Part shown: piece after piece, positions 1 through 10,110 of the stretch
Layout: each line of letters opens with the position of its first letter
How positions within the stretch are numbered: position 1 is the first letter of the stretch
Assembly: GCA_025869365.1 (NCBI GenBank)
Contig: JAOZVV010000156.1
Location: 62,001 to 126,000 of the forward strand
Source of the DNA: Pseudonocardia sp.
Lineage (GTDB): Bacteria; Actinomycetota; Actinomycetes; Mycobacteriales; Pseudonocardiaceae
Length of the DNA: 64,000 bases
Direction of reading: 5' to 3'
The notes under the pieces: generated by a model
Told to the model about the DNA's origin: nothing
Database searches by the model: none
Seen by the model: the letters and a program-made list of their open reading frames with translations, nothing else
Translations under genes and position numbers: made by a program

Positions 1-654
1 GACGGGCCGGGCGAGCGCGGTGTCCCCGTGCAGGGCGGGCCCGTCGACGAGGAACCGGTGCACCCCGGCCGCGGCGTAGCCCACCTCCATGCCGGGCGCG
101 TAGCCGCACTCGGGCGCCCAGATCCCCGCCGGCCGCGTCCCGGTGCGCAGGGCCGCGTCGGCGAGGCCCGCCTCGAGCGCGAACGCGCGCACCCGCGGGT
201 CCAGCAGGGGGCCGAACGGGTGCGTGGCCGGTCCACCGAGCAGCTCGACCGCGCCCGCGTCCGCGAGGCCGCGGAACACCGGCGACCCCCCGTGCCGCCA
301 GCGCGTCTCGAACTCCGCCAGCGCGGCCGCGGAGGCCCGGTGCTCGTAGGCCGCGGGTCCCGGCAGCCGGGGCGCGGCACCGTGGGCCCGGAGCTGCCAG
401 CCGCCGAGCCAGTCGTGCACCCCGCGCAGGGCGTACGGGTCGTCGAGCTGCGCGGCCAGGACCGGGGTGACACCGAGGGTCACCAGGTCCCGGCGGCCCT
501 CGTCCGCGAGGCGGCGCAGCACGGCCGTCACCGGCAGGTACGAGTGCGCCCACGCCTGGTAGAGCCACTCCTCGCCGACCGGCCAGCGGCCGTGGTGCGG
601 GAGCCAGGGCAGGTGGCTGTGCAGGACCAGGCAGAACGTCCCGACCGGCCTCAC
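1..654 (-). CDS. GH57-family / DUF1957-like glycoside hydrolase (N-terminal part; gene continues left of window)
   Basis: Reverse-strand reading VRPVGTFCLVLHSHLPWLPHHGRWPVGEEWLYQAWAHSYLPV... ; the HSHLPW motif is typical of GH57 branching enzymes; GTG start overlaps the stop of the methyltransferase (GTGA). Confidence 0.8.
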   Translation of the reverse strand, partial: MRPVGTFCLVLHSHLPWLPHHGRWPVGEEWLYQAWAHSYLPVTAVLRRLADEGRRDLVTLGVTPVLAAQLDDPYALRGVHDWLGGWQLRAHGAAPRLPGPAAYEHRASAAALAEFETRWRHGGSPVFRGLADAGAVELLGGPATHPFGPLLDPRVRAFALEAGLADAALRTGTRPAGIWAPECGYAPGMEVGYAAAGVHRFLVDGPALHGDTALARPV

Positions 655-1409
655 GGGCGGACCGCGGACACCACGAGATCGAGGCTCGCGTCGAGGTCGT
701 CGGCAGTCAGGACGAAGTCCGCCGTCGTCACGGACCCGACGTCCGCGCGCAGCTCCGGGGGCCACTCGCCGCCGCCCACCGCGACCGCCACCTGCGCCTC
801 GACGAGCGAGCCGTGGCGTGCGTCGAGCTCGCGCAGCCGCGGTCCGTGGTGCAGCCCCTGCATCCCGACGTCCGCGAAACCCGCCTCCGCGACGAGGGAC
901 CCGAGCTCGGCGGGGGAGAGCTCACGGGTGTGGAACGGGTTGAGCGGGGTGTCCAGGCCGGGGGAGAACGTGATCCGGTTCGGCGTGGAGACGACCAGGC
1001 CGCCGCCCGGCCGGAGCACCCGCAGGCACTCGCGCAGGAACAGCCCCTGGTCCCACAGGTGCTCGATGACCTGGAGCGACACGACCACGTCCACGGAGGC
1101 GTCGGCGAGGGGCAGGGCCACCAGGTTCGCCCGGGCCACCCCGACCGCGGGGTAGCGGCGGGCGACGTGCGCGGCCGTCACGACGTCGTAGTCCAGCCCG
1201 ACGACCCGGTGCGCGACGCCGGCCAGCAGGTTCGCCCCGTAGCCCTCCCCGCAGCCGGCCTCCAGGACCGTCGCCCCGGCGCACCGGGACAGCTGGGCCG
1301 CGTACACGGCCTCGTGCCGGCGGAACCAGTAGTTCTCCTCGGGGATCCCGGGCACGGTCCGTTCGCCGGTGAGGGGGAGGCCCGGGAGCGCATCGGCGGA
1401 GAACGTCAC
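651..1409 (-). CDS. class I SAM-dependent methyltransferase
   Basis: VLEAGCGEGYGANLLAG SAM motif, VVSLQVIEHLWD, LRPGGGLVVSTPN; C-terminal part of ORF 651..3050. Confidence 0.85.
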   Translation of the reverse strand: MTFSADALPGLPLTGERTVPGIPEENYWFRRHEAVYAAQLSRCAGATVLEAGCGEGYGANLLAGVAHRVVGLDYDVVTAAHVARRYPAVGVARANLVALPLADASVDVVVSLQVIEHLWDQGLFLRECLRVLRPGGGLVVSTPNRITFSPGLDTPLNPFHTRELSPAELGSLVAEAGFADVGMQGLHHGPRLRELDARHGSLVEAQVAVAVGGGEWPPELRADVGSVTTADFVLTADDLDASLDLVVSAVRP

Positions 1410-1652
1410 CTCGTCACGGTGCCAGGACGGTCGGTCACCTCGACCTCCGGGGCCCAGTACCGCGTTCCTCCGACGAACGGCCGAATGTTCTGTGCGATCG
1501 GCCGATATTTGCGGGAGCGGCCGAAAAATCCGTTCGGACTGTAACTCTGATCTCGCCTGCTCCGAGCCAGATATAGGGATTGGTTGCATGCTCGGGGTGG
1601 GGGCGGCGCAGCGCCCGGTGAATGACCATGAATCATCTGCGGGGGTGGATGC

Positions 1653-2777
1653 ATGATCGCGAAATCGTTCGCGCGTATCGCGGTGATCGGATTCGGGTAC
1701 TGGGGGAGCAAGCACGTCCGGGTTCTCGGCACCGTGCCCGGTGTCGACGTGACCGTCGTGGACCCGGACCTCGACCGGCTGGCCGACGCCGTGTCGCACT
1801 ACCCGACGGTGCGGACGGCGAGTCACCTCGCCGCCGTCGCCGACGACCTGGACGCGGTCGTGATCGCGACGCCGCCGTCGACCCATCACGCCCTGGCGGC
1901 CGAGGCGCTGGCCGCCGGGCTGCACGTGATGGTGGAGAAACCGCTGGCCACCTCGGTGAGCGAGGCCGAGTCCCTCGTCGAGGCCGCCGAGTCCGCGGGC
2001 CTGACGCTCATGGTCGGGCACACGTTCGAGTACAACCCCGCCGTGCGGCGCCTGCGGGACATCGTCCGCTCCGGGGTGCTCGGCCGGATCCTCTACATCG
2101 ACGCGGCGCGGCTCAACCTGGGCATCTACCAGCGAGATGTCAACGTCATCTGGGATCTCGCACCGCACGACATCTCCATCGCCTCCTACGTCCTGGACGC
2201 GATGCCGATCTCGACGGCCGTGTGGGCCTGGCGCAACGTCGGCCGCGGACATCCCGATGTGGCCTATCTGCGGCTGGACTTTCCGGACACGCATGCATTC
2301 ATCCACGTCAGCTGGCTGAATCCGGAAAAAGTTCGGCGAATCACGATCGTCGGTGAGCGGCAGATGGTCGTCTACGACGATCTCTCGGACAACGAACGCA
2401 TCCGCATCTACGACATCGGTGTGGATCCGGACGTGACCGATTCCGAACCGGCGACCGGCAACATGCCGATGAGCTATCGGACCGGCGACATCACCTCGCC
2501 GTACCTCCCGTTCAGCGAGCCGCTGATGGTCGAGGACCAGCACTTCGTGCAGTGTCTGCGCGGCGAGGCCGTTCCGGACACGCCGGGTCGGCGCGGCCTC
2601 GACGTCGTCCGGGTGCTCGAGGCGACCGATCGCGCCCTGGCCACGGGGTCCGCCACGTGGGTCGGGGACGACCGGGGCGTCCTGCCCGGCGGTCCGGGCG
2701 TGCTGGACGAGCCGGACCTGCGCCGGATCCCGGCGCAGGAGCGGCGCAGCCTCCCGCGTCGATCGGCCCGATGGTGA
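1653..2777 (+). CDS. Gfo/Idh/MocA family oxidoreductase
   Basis: IAVIGFGYWGSKHVR Rossmann motif, VMVEKPLATSVSEAE, WDLAPHDISI. Confidence 0.9.
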   Translation: MIAKSFARIAVIGFGYWGSKHVRVLGTVPGVDVTVVDPDLDRLADAVSHYPTVRTASHLAAVADDLDAVVIATPPSTHHALAAEALAAGLHVMVEKPLATSVSEAESLVEAAESAGLTLMVGHTFEYNPAVRRLRDIVRSGVLGRILYIDAARLNLGIYQRDVNVIWDLAPHDISIASYVLDAMPISTAVWAWRNVGRGHPDVAYLRLDFPDTHAFIHVSWLNPEKVRRITIVGERQMVVYDDLSDNERIRIYDIGVDPDVTDSEPATGNMPMSYRTGDITSPYLPFSEPLMVEDQHFVQCLRGEAVPDTPGRRGLDVVRVLEATDRALATGSATWVGDDRGVLPGGPGVLDEPDLRRIPAQERRSLPRRSARW

Positions 2778-3958
2778 GCCGCCCGCCGGTGATCGGCCGG
2801 GCGGTGGCGGTACCGCCGGGAACCCCGGACCAGGGTGTCCCGTTCCTCGATCTCGGGTCCGATCTCGCGGACTCGGCCCGGCTGCGTGCCGAGCTCGACG
2901 AGGCGTGGAGCCGCACGGTCGGGAGCGCGCGGTTCGTCGGCGGTCCGGAGGTCGCGGCCTTCGAGGCCGAGTTCGCCGAGTACTGCGGGGTGGCGAACTG
3001 CGTCGGGGTCGGGAACGGGACGGACGCCCTGGAACTGGTGCTGGCGGCACTCGGTGTCGGACCCGGTGACGAGGTGGTCGTCCCCGGGGCGACCTTCGTC
3101 GCCACGGCCGAGGCGGTGGTCGGGGTGGGGGCCGTGCCGCGCTTCGTCGACGTCCGCCCGGACACCCTGCTGCTCGACCCGGCCGCGGTCGAGGCGGCGA
3201 TCGGGCCCCGCACGGTGGCGGTCGTGGCCGTGCACCTCTACGGGCAGGTGGCCGACATGGACGCGCTCGCCGTGGTGACCCGGCGCCACGGCCTCGCCCT
3301 CGTCGAGGACGCGGCGCAGGCGCACGGGGCGCGCCTGTCCGGCCGGCGGGCGGGCTCGATCGGCGTCGCCGCCGCGTTCAGCTTCTATCCCGGCAAGAAC
3401 CTGGGTGCGCTCGGCGACGGCGGTGCGGTCGTGACCGACGACGACGCGCTGGCGGGCCGCGTCCGCCGGGCCGCGGACCACGGGAGGTCCGGAAAGGATC
3501 GTCACGTGCACGTGGTGCCGGGGCGCAACAGCCGACTCGACGGCCTGCAGGCCGCGTTCCTGCGGGTCAAGCTGCGCGGGCTCGACGACGCCAACGCGGC
3601 GAGGGCGGCGGCGATGGCGCGCTACCGCGCGGCCCTGCCGCCGGGCTGCGTGCCCCTGGCCGTCCAGCCCGCCGCGGAGCCCGTCCACCACCTCGCGGTC
3701 GTGCAGGTCGAGGACCGGGCGGCCGCGACCCGGGCGCTGACGGCGGCGGACATCGGCTGGGGCCTGCACTATCCCGTTCCCTGCCAGCGCCAGCCCGCGT
3801 TCCTGCGCGACGGCCGTCGGCCGGAGACGCTCCCGGTCGCCGACGCGGCGGCCGAGCGGGTCCTCTCGCTCCCGATGTTCCCCACCCTGACCGCGGAGCA
3901 GGTGGGCCGGGTGTGCGCGGTGCTGGCCTCGGTCCCGGCGCTCGGGGGTGCGGCGTGA
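2771..3958 (+). CDS. DegT/DnrJ/EryC1/StrS family aminotransferase
   Basis: VGNGTDALELVLAALGVGPGDEVVVPGATFVATAEAV; EDAAQAHGA; FSFYPGKNLGALGDGGAVVT (PLP-lysine motif). Confidence 0.92.
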   Translation: MVSRPPVIGRAVAVPPGTPDQGVPFLDLGSDLADSARLRAELDEAWSRTVGSARFVGGPEVAAFEAEFAEYCGVANCVGVGNGTDALELVLAALGVGPGDEVVVPGATFVATAEAVVGVGAVPRFVDVRPDTLLLDPAAVEAAIGPRTVAVVAVHLYGQVADMDALAVVTRRHGLALVEDAAQAHGARLSGRRAGSIGVAAAFSFYPGKNLGALGDGGAVVTDDDALAGRVRRAADHGRSGKDRHVHVVPGRNSRLDGLQAAFLRVKLRGLDDANAARAAAMARYRAALPPGCVPLAVQPAAEPVHHLAVVQVEDRAAATRALTAADIGWGLHYPVPCQRQPAFLRDGRRPETLPVADAAAERVLSLPMFPTLTAEQVGRVCAVLASVPALGGAA

Positions 3959-4788
3959 ACGCCCTGCGGGAGGGCCTGCGCACGCTGCGGGTGCTCACGG
4001 TCCCGACCACCCCGCCGGTGCTGATGTACCACTTCTTCGGCGAGCCCCCGGCCACCGGTGACCCGTTGCGGCTCTTCGTCGGCAAGGACGAGCTCGCCGC
4101 TCAGCTCGACGACCTCCGCGCCCGCGGCTGGCGGCCGCTGGACCTCGACGGCTACCTGGCGGCGCTGGCCGGCGCACCGACCCCGCGCCGGTCGTTCCTG
4201 CTGACCATCGACGACGGCCACGAGTCCGTCGTGGACGTCGCCGCCCCGATGCTCGCCGCGGCGGGCGTGCCGTCTGTGCTGTTCGTCTGCCCCGGCCTGC
4301 TCGGTGACCGGGCCCGCTGGTCCGAGCACTACCCGGACGAGCCGCTGGCGGGCGTCGAGCGGATCGGGTCGCTGCCGGCCCAGGGCATGGAGCTGGGCGT
4401 CCACGGCCTGGACCACACCCGCCTCGCCGCGGTCGACGCCGAGGTCCGCCGCACGCAGACCGCGGACGCGCGGGCGCTGCTGCAGACGCTGACCGGCGTC
4501 GACGCCCGGTCCTTCGCCTACCCCTTCGGGACCCACGACGCCGACGCCCGCCGGGCCGTGGCCGACGCGGGCTTCGAGGTGGCGTTCGCGGTGGCCCGGG
4601 AGGCGGGCCGGTTCGGGAGGGACCGGGTCTACGTCCGCCGCGGTGACCCGTTGCTGCTCTTCCGGTTCAAGCTCACCGCCGGGTACCGGATCCTGTCCAG
4701 GACGGCGGGCCGGGTGCCGCGGTTGCGGCACTGGGCCCGCACCGTGATCGGCGCCGCGCGCGCCGTGCTGCCCGGGAGACCACGGTGA
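3955..4788 (+). CDS. polysaccharide deacetylase family protein (NodB-like)
   Basis: LMYHFFGEPP, FLLTIDDGHESVVDVAAPML, ELGVHGLDHTRL, FAYPFGTHD. Confidence 0.88.
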   Translation: MNALREGLRTLRVLTVPTTPPVLMYHFFGEPPATGDPLRLFVGKDELAAQLDDLRARGWRPLDLDGYLAALAGAPTPRRSFLLTIDDGHESVVDVAAPMLAAAGVPSVLFVCPGLLGDRARWSEHYPDEPLAGVERIGSLPAQGMELGVHGLDHTRLAAVDAEVRRTQTADARALLQTLTGVDARSFAYPFGTHDADARRAVADAGFEVAFAVAREAGRFGRDRVYVRRGDPLLLFRFKLTAGYRILSRTAGRVPRLRHWARTVIGAARAVLPGRPR

Positions 4789-5414
4789 CCCCGGTCCCGA
4801 CCGGCCGGATCGTCCGGGTCCTCGACGTCGTCGTCGCCTCCCTGCTGCTGGTCCTGCTCAGTCCCGTCATGCTGCTCGTCGCGGCCGGGATCCGGCTGGA
4901 GAGCCGCGGGCCCGCGCTGTTCCGGCAGCGGCGGGTCGGCCGGGGTGGCCGTCCCTTCACGATGCTCAAGTTCCGGACGATGTCCGTCGGCGCCGACGAC
5001 CGTGGGCTGCGGGACCTGATCGGCCGCGAGCTGCGGGGCGAGGACACGGTCGTCGACGGCAGCTCGAAGCTCGCGGGGGACTCGCGGGTCACCACGCTCG
5101 GCAACCTCCTGCGGCGCTCCAGCCTCGACGAGCTGCCGCAGCTGTTCAACGTGATCCGCGGCGACATGGCGATGGTGGGCCCGCGACCGTGCCTGGAGTG
5201 GGAGGCGGCGCTGTTCCCGCAGGAGTTCCTGCCGCGCTTCGGGGTGCGGCCCGGGCTCACGGGCCTCTGGCAGGTGAGCGGGCGCAGCCGGCTCGGCACG
5301 CTGGACATGCTCCGCCTCGACGTCGAGTACGTCCGGACCCGTTCGCTGCGGGTGGACCTGCTCATCCTCACCCGGACGGTCCCGGCCCTGCTGCGGGGGA
5401 ACGGTGCCCGATGA
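4785..5414 (+). CDS. initiating sugar transferase (polyprenyl-phosphate hexose-1-P transferase family)
   Basis: LLSPVMLLVAAGIRLESRGPALFRQRRVGRGGRPFTMLKFRTM... SLDELPQLFNVIRGDMAMVGPRPCLEWE...RPGLTGLWQVSGRS. Confidence 0.95.
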   Translation: MTPVPTGRIVRVLDVVVASLLLVLLSPVMLLVAAGIRLESRGPALFRQRRVGRGGRPFTMLKFRTMSVGADDRGLRDLIGRELRGEDTVVDGSSKLAGDSRVTTLGNLLRRSSLDELPQLFNVIRGDMAMVGPRPCLEWEAALFPQEFLPRFGVRPGLTGLWQVSGRSRLGTLDMLRLDVEYVRTRSLRVDLLILTRTVPALLRGNGAR

Positions 5415-6391
5415 CCACGCTCTTCCTCGCCACCACCGGCGGGCACCTCACCCAGCTGGTCGCGCTCGCCGAGCGCATCCCGCCGGACCGGGGCGAGGTG
5501 TGGGTGACCCACGCCAACGAGCAGAGCCGCTCCCTGCTCGACGGCCGGGACGTCGTCTACCTGCCCTACGTCGGCGTGCGGGACGTGCCCGGCGTCCTGC
5601 GCTGCGTGCCCGTCGCCCGGGAGCTGCTGCGCCGCAGGCGGCTGACGCGGGCGGTGTCGACCGGCTCCGGGATCGCCCTGGGGTTCCTGCCCTACCTCGC
5701 CGCCCGGGGCGTCGACTGCCACTACATCGAGAGCGCGGCCCGCGTCGGCGGCCCCTCGCTGACCGGGCGGCTGCTGCGCCGGGTCCCCCGCGTGCACACC
5801 TACACCCAGCACCGGGGCTGGGCCGATGACCACTGGCACTACGGCGGCAACGGGTTCGACGCCTACGAGGCGACGCCCGCGGTCCGCGGCCCGGTGCCCG
5901 GGTCACCGCTGCGGGTGGTGGTCACCGTCGGCACCGCCCACGAGTTCCCGTTCCGCAGGCTGTTCGTCCGGCTGGCCGGGCTGCTCCGCTGCGGGGGTGA
6001 GCTCCAACGCGCGGTGGGACGGCCGGTGGAGGTGCTCTGGCAGAGCGGCGGCACCCCGGTCGACGACCTGCGGATCGACGCCGTCCCGTTCCTGCCGGCG
6101 ACCGAGCTGGCGGCGGCGCTCGCCCGCGCGGACGTCGTCGTCAGCCACGCGGGCACGGGCTCCGCGCTGGCCAGCCTGGAGGCGGGCCGGTTCGCGGTGG
6201 TGGTGCCGCGGGAGGCCCGGCTGGGCGAGGCGGGGGACGACCACCAGCGTGAGCTGGCCCGCGAGCTCGACGGGCGCGGCCTGGCCCGGCACCGGGAGGT
6301 CGGCACCCTCGGCGTCGACGACCTGCTGGAGACCCTGGCCACGTCGGTGCGCCGGGTGTCCACGGTCCCGGCCTTCGCCCTGAGGACCTGA
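5411..6391 (+). CDS. PssD/PssE-like fused glycosyltransferase (Alg14-like N-half, GT28 C-like C-half)
   Basis: TTGGHLTQLVALAERIP ... YIESAARVGGPSLTGRLL ... VVTVGTAHEFPFRRL ... DVVVSHAGTGSALASLEAGRFAVVVPREARLGEAGDDHQRELA. Confidence 0.85.
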   Translation: MTTLFLATTGGHLTQLVALAERIPPDRGEVWVTHANEQSRSLLDGRDVVYLPYVGVRDVPGVLRCVPVARELLRRRRLTRAVSTGSGIALGFLPYLAARGVDCHYIESAARVGGPSLTGRLLRRVPRVHTYTQHRGWADDHWHYGGNGFDAYEATPAVRGPVPGSPLRVVVTVGTAHEFPFRRLFVRLAGLLRCGGELQRAVGRPVEVLWQSGGTPVDDLRIDAVPFLPATELAAALARADVVVSHAGTGSALASLEAGRFAVVVPREARLGEAGDDHQRELARELDGRGLARHREVGTLGVDDLLETLATSVRRVSTVPAFALRT

Positions 6392-6392
6392 G

Positions 6393-7466
6393 GTGTCCCG
6401 CACCGTGCCCGGGCCCCCGGCGACGCGGGCCGCGGAGGTCGACCCGCGGACGGACCCGGCCTGGGAGCTGCTGGCCCGCACCGGCCGGGGGAGCCTGTTC
6501 ACCTCCCCGCGGTGGATCCGGGCGGTCTGTGGCACCTACGGGTTCACCCCGCACGCGGTGGTGGTGCGCGACGCCGCGGACGAGCCCGCGGGCGGGCTCG
6601 CCTGGGTCCCGCTCGACGATCCCCGGGGCGAACGGCTCTCCAGCCTGCCCTTCTCCGACCACGCCGATCCGCCGTGCCCGGACGCCGGAACGTGGGCGCG
6701 GGTGCTCGACGCCTCCGGGGCCGCCGCTGCCGGAACGGCCCCGTTCGTGCTGCGCTGCTTCTCGGACTCCCCGGCGGTCGGCGACCCCCGGCTGCGCACG
6801 ACGGGCCGCGTGGCCTGGCACGGCACCCGGCTCGACGCGTCCCCCGGCGAGCTGGCGGCCCGGCTCGATCCCTCGGCCCGGCGCGCGGTGGCGAAGGCGG
6901 AGCGCTCCGGCGTCGTCGTCGACCTGCGGGGCGACCTCGACGCGGTCCGCACGTTCCACGGCCTGCACGTGCGGCTGCGCAAGGACAAGTACCGCATGCT
7001 CGCGCCGCCGCTGGAGTTCTTCGAGCGGATCTGGGCGGAGTTCGCGCCGCCCGGCCACCTGACCACCGCGCTGGCGCTGCTCGACGGCGAACCGGTGGCC
7101 GGCGCGCTGTTCCTGCAGTGGAACGGCACCCTGTACTACAAGTTCGGCGCCTCCCGCCGCGAGCATCTCGCGGCCCGGCCCAACGACGCCGTCTTCTGGG
7201 CCGGTATCCGGCACGGCCTCGACCGCGGGCTCGTTCTCCTCGACTGGGGCATCAGCGACCTCGACCAGCCGGGCCTCGTCGCCTTCAAGCGGAAGTGGGC
7301 GTCCCACGAACGGAGCGTGCTCACCCTGCGAGCCGGGGCGCCGGACCCCGGGGACACCGCGTTCGGGACGGCCCTGGCCGAGCTCACCCGGCTGCTCACC
7401 GACGCCTCGGTGCCGGACCCGGTGACCGAACGGGCGGGTGCCCTGCTCTACCGCTGGTTCTGCTGA
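6393..7466 (+). CDS. GNAT / FemAB-like acyl- or aminoacyl-transferase
   Basis: DPSARRAVAKAERSGVVVDLRGDLDAVRTFHGLHVRLRKDKYRMLAPPLEFFERIW ... LLDWGISDLDQPGLVAFKRKWAS. Confidence 0.75.
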   Translation: MSRTVPGPPATRAAEVDPRTDPAWELLARTGRGSLFTSPRWIRAVCGTYGFTPHAVVVRDAADEPAGGLAWVPLDDPRGERLSSLPFSDHADPPCPDAGTWARVLDASGAAAAGTAPFVLRCFSDSPAVGDPRLRTTGRVAWHGTRLDASPGELAARLDPSARRAVAKAERSGVVVDLRGDLDAVRTFHGLHVRLRKDKYRMLAPPLEFFERIWAEFAPPGHLTTALALLDGEPVAGALFLQWNGTLYYKFGASRREHLAARPNDAVFWAGIRHGLDRGLVLLDWGISDLDQPGLVAFKRKWASHERSVLTLRAGAPDPGDTAFGTALAELTRLLTDASVPDPVTERAGALLYRWFC

Positions 7467-7485
7467 CCCGGCCCGGCACGAGGGC

Positions 7486-8748
7486 TCAGCCCTCGAGGGT
7501 CCGGCGGTGCGCCGCGAGGAACGTCCGCCACCACAGCACCGTGGCCACCCCGCCCGCCACGGCCTGCGCGATCACCGCCGCGAGGACCCCGCCCTGGTAG
7601 CACGCCAGCGCGACGACCACGAGCATCAGCGGGGCCGCGATCGCGCGGACCCGGAAGGACCGCGCCGCCTCCCCGATGACGCGCAACCCGGTGGTCGCCC
7701 CGAAGTTGATCGCCGCCGTCGCGAACACGAAGGCGAGCGGGAGGATCAGGGGGCGGGCCTTCGCCCACACGTCGTCGAGCAGCAGTTCCCCCAGCGGTGC
7801 CGGGACGAGGTAGACCATGAGGCACAGCAGCATCACGGCCGCGGCCATCAGGACGGACCGCCGGAACATCCGGCCGGGGAACTCCGCGGGCGTCGTGTCC
7901 TGCGTGCGCCGCGCGAGCTGTACCAGGAACACCGACACACCGGCCGTCAGGACGTTGACCGGACCGAGGGCGACCAGCGCGCCGCGGAACGCGGCGGTGG
8001 CGCGCAGCCCGGCCATCGCGGTGATGAGGAAGACGATGCCCTGCTGCAGCAGGGCGATCAGGGCGTAGTCCCCGAGCATCGGCAGGATCATCGAGCGGTT
8101 GCCGCGCAGCCACGCCCATCCGGCCCGCGGGCCCGGCCGCCACCGCAGCCGGATCGCGAACACCACCCCCGCGACACCCCCGGACACGACCCAGCAGGCC
8201 AGCACGGCCGAGGGGGAGATGTGCTCGTGGGGCAGCAGGGCGAGTGACCCGAGCGCGCCGACGAGCCAGAGCAGGTCGTTGGCCGAGGCCAGCCACGGCG
8301 ACCCCCGCCAGAACGCGATGTAGCGGGCGACGTCCTGCAGGAGCAGGAACGGCAGCCCCGCTCCGAGCACCAGCAGGGCGCCCATCAGATGGCTGTGGCC
8401 CAGCACGCTCCAGGCCAGCCAGGAGCACAGGGTGAACAGGAGACCGAGGGCGAACGCGGCCGAGACGGCGCGGTCGACGACCTCCCGCCTGGTGTCGGGC
8501 TTCGAGAGCAGCAGGGGATCGCCCACCACGGCGCGGCCGATTCCCACGCACACGAAGTAGGTGGTCATCGCGACGCTGACGATGCCGAACCCCTCGATGC
8601 GCAGCAGGTGGGCGGCGAACAGCGAGACGAGGAGGTTGGTCAGGCTGGACAGCCCCTGGTCGACGATGTTGCCCAGCAACCGCATGGTCTGGGCCCTCGT
8701 CCGCCTGCGGGGCTCCTCGCCCGCGGCCTCGCCGTCGCGAGTGTCCAT
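7486..8748 (-). CDS. oligosaccharide flippase family protein (Wzx-like)
   Basis: Multi-spanning membrane protein: QTMRLLGNIVDQGLSSLTNLLVSLFAAHLLRIEGFGIVSVAMTTYFVCVGIGRAVVGDPLLL; polysaccharide locus context. Confidence 0.75.
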   Translation of the reverse strand: MDTRDGEAAGEEPRRRTRAQTMRLLGNIVDQGLSSLTNLLVSLFAAHLLRIEGFGIVSVAMTTYFVCVGIGRAVVGDPLLLSKPDTRREVVDRAVSAAFALGLLFTLCSWLAWSVLGHSHLMGALLVLGAGLPFLLLQDVARYIAFWRGSPWLASANDLLWLVGALGSLALLPHEHISPSAVLACWVVSGGVAGVVFAIRLRWRPGPRAGWAWLRGNRSMILPMLGDYALIALLQQGIVFLITAMAGLRATAAFRGALVALGPVNVLTAGVSVFLVQLARRTQDTTPAEFPGRMFRRSVLMAAAVMLLCLMVYLVPAPLGELLLDDVWAKARPLILPLAFVFATAAINFGATTGLRVIGEAARSFRVRAIAAPLMLVVVALACYQGGVLAAVIAQAVAGGVATVLWWRTFLAAHRRTLEG

Positions 8749-8774
8749 CGCTCAGCCGACCCCCCGGACGGCCA

Positions 8775-9902
8775 TCAGACCAGGACCTCGTCCTCGAGGA
8801 ACCGCAGCAGCTCCTGTGGCCCGCAGCGCCGCGGGACGCCGAGGACGAGGCAGCGGGCCCCGGACGTGGACAGGCCCGCCTCGACGACGGACGCCGAGTC
8901 CCGGGCCATCGCCTCCGGCGTCGGCCACCGGGGGAGGGGACCGGCGGCCTGGACCGCGGCCAGCCACAGCCCCAGCGGCTCCAGCTCCACCTGCAGGATC
9001 GCCGCGGCGATCGTGGCGAGCCCACGCGGCGTCGAGCGCTCCAGGGTGAACCGCGCGGAGTCCGTGCGCCTGAGCTGGACCGCGTCGGTGACCCGGCCGG
9101 ACACCACGGCCGGGCCCCGGCCGTCCGCGAAGAGGTCCCCGCCGTGCACCCGCCGCCGGACGCTGCGCGCGCCGAGCAGGTGCCGGCGGAGCTCCCAGTG
9201 GAGCCGGTCCGCCCGGGACCGGCCGTCGAGCAGCGCGCCGCGGAGCGCCGGCTGGGCCTCGACGTTGGCCGGGAACACCTGGACGCGCTGCGGCGTGCGG
9301 TGGGCGACGCCGGACTCGTCGAGGAGGGAGAGGTCGTCGGAGAGGAACCGCCAGGCGCCGGTCCCGAGCAGCTCGAGCAGGGCGGCGGTCTTGCCGACGC
9401 CGCCCCACGCCATGAACAGCGCGGTCCGCTCGCCGTTGGTCACGGCGCTGGAGTGCACCCACGTCTGGCCGAGCGGGATCTGGGCGAGCTGCACGGCCTG
9501 GTCGAAGACCGTGTACGCGAAGCGCTTGGCCAGCCGTGCCGCGGCGTCGTCGTAGGACTGGTCGAGCACGCGGAGCGCGCCCCCGAGCAGCGGGTTGCGC
9601 CACCAGCCGGGGGCGGAGCGGACCGCCACGTCGAGGGAGGACCCGTCCCATCGCAGCGAGTGCGGCAGGTACCGGTCCCGGACCGCCACGACGTCCGGGC
9701 CGACCCGGAACCGGTCCATCTCCACCGCCCCGGGCGCGGGCCGGACGGAGGTGCCGAACCGGAAGCGGATCCTCCCGGTGCACCCGGCGGGGCCCGGCGC
9801 CTGCCGGGCGAGCTCGGCCAGCGCCGCCTCGGAGATGAGGTCCCGGCCCGAGAACTCGATCTCCAGGCGCCCGAGTCCGACTCGCCGGGGCTCCGGATCC
9901 AT
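8775..9902 (-). CDS. HPr kinase (HprK)-like P-loop protein
   Basis: WVHSSAVTNGERTALFMAWGGVGKTAALLELLGTGAWRFLSDDLSLLDE; ATG at 9902 preceded by GGAGGA. Confidence 0.65.
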   Translation of the reverse strand: MDPEPRRVGLGRLEIEFSGRDLISEAALAELARQAPGPAGCTGRIRFRFGTSVRPAPGAVEMDRFRVGPDVVAVRDRYLPHSLRWDGSSLDVAVRSAPGWWRNPLLGGALRVLDQSYDDAAARLAKRFAYTVFDQAVQLAQIPLGQTWVHSSAVTNGERTALFMAWGGVGKTAALLELLGTGAWRFLSDDLSLLDESGVAHRTPQRVQVFPANVEAQPALRGALLDGRSRADRLHWELRRHLLGARSVRRRVHGGDLFADGRGPAVVSGRVTDAVQLRRTDSARFTLERSTPRGLATIAAAILQVELEPLGLWLAAVQAAGPLPRWPTPEAMARDSASVVEAGLSTSGARCLVLGVPRRCGPQELLRFLEDEVLV

Positions 9903-10110
9903 GATTCCTCCAGGCCGTCGTCCCCCCTGATGGGAGATCGATCCGGCGCCGGCGGACCGGCGCACTTCCCACGCATCTCCCGCGGGCCGGCCCCGACGAA
10001 TGGCCCACATCCGTACGTGATCGAGCGTAAGGGGCGGCCGCAGCCTGTCAAGGAAGAATTCGACATTCCTTTCCCGGCATCGCGGGAGTGATCGGGACAA
10101 GGTCGGGCAT

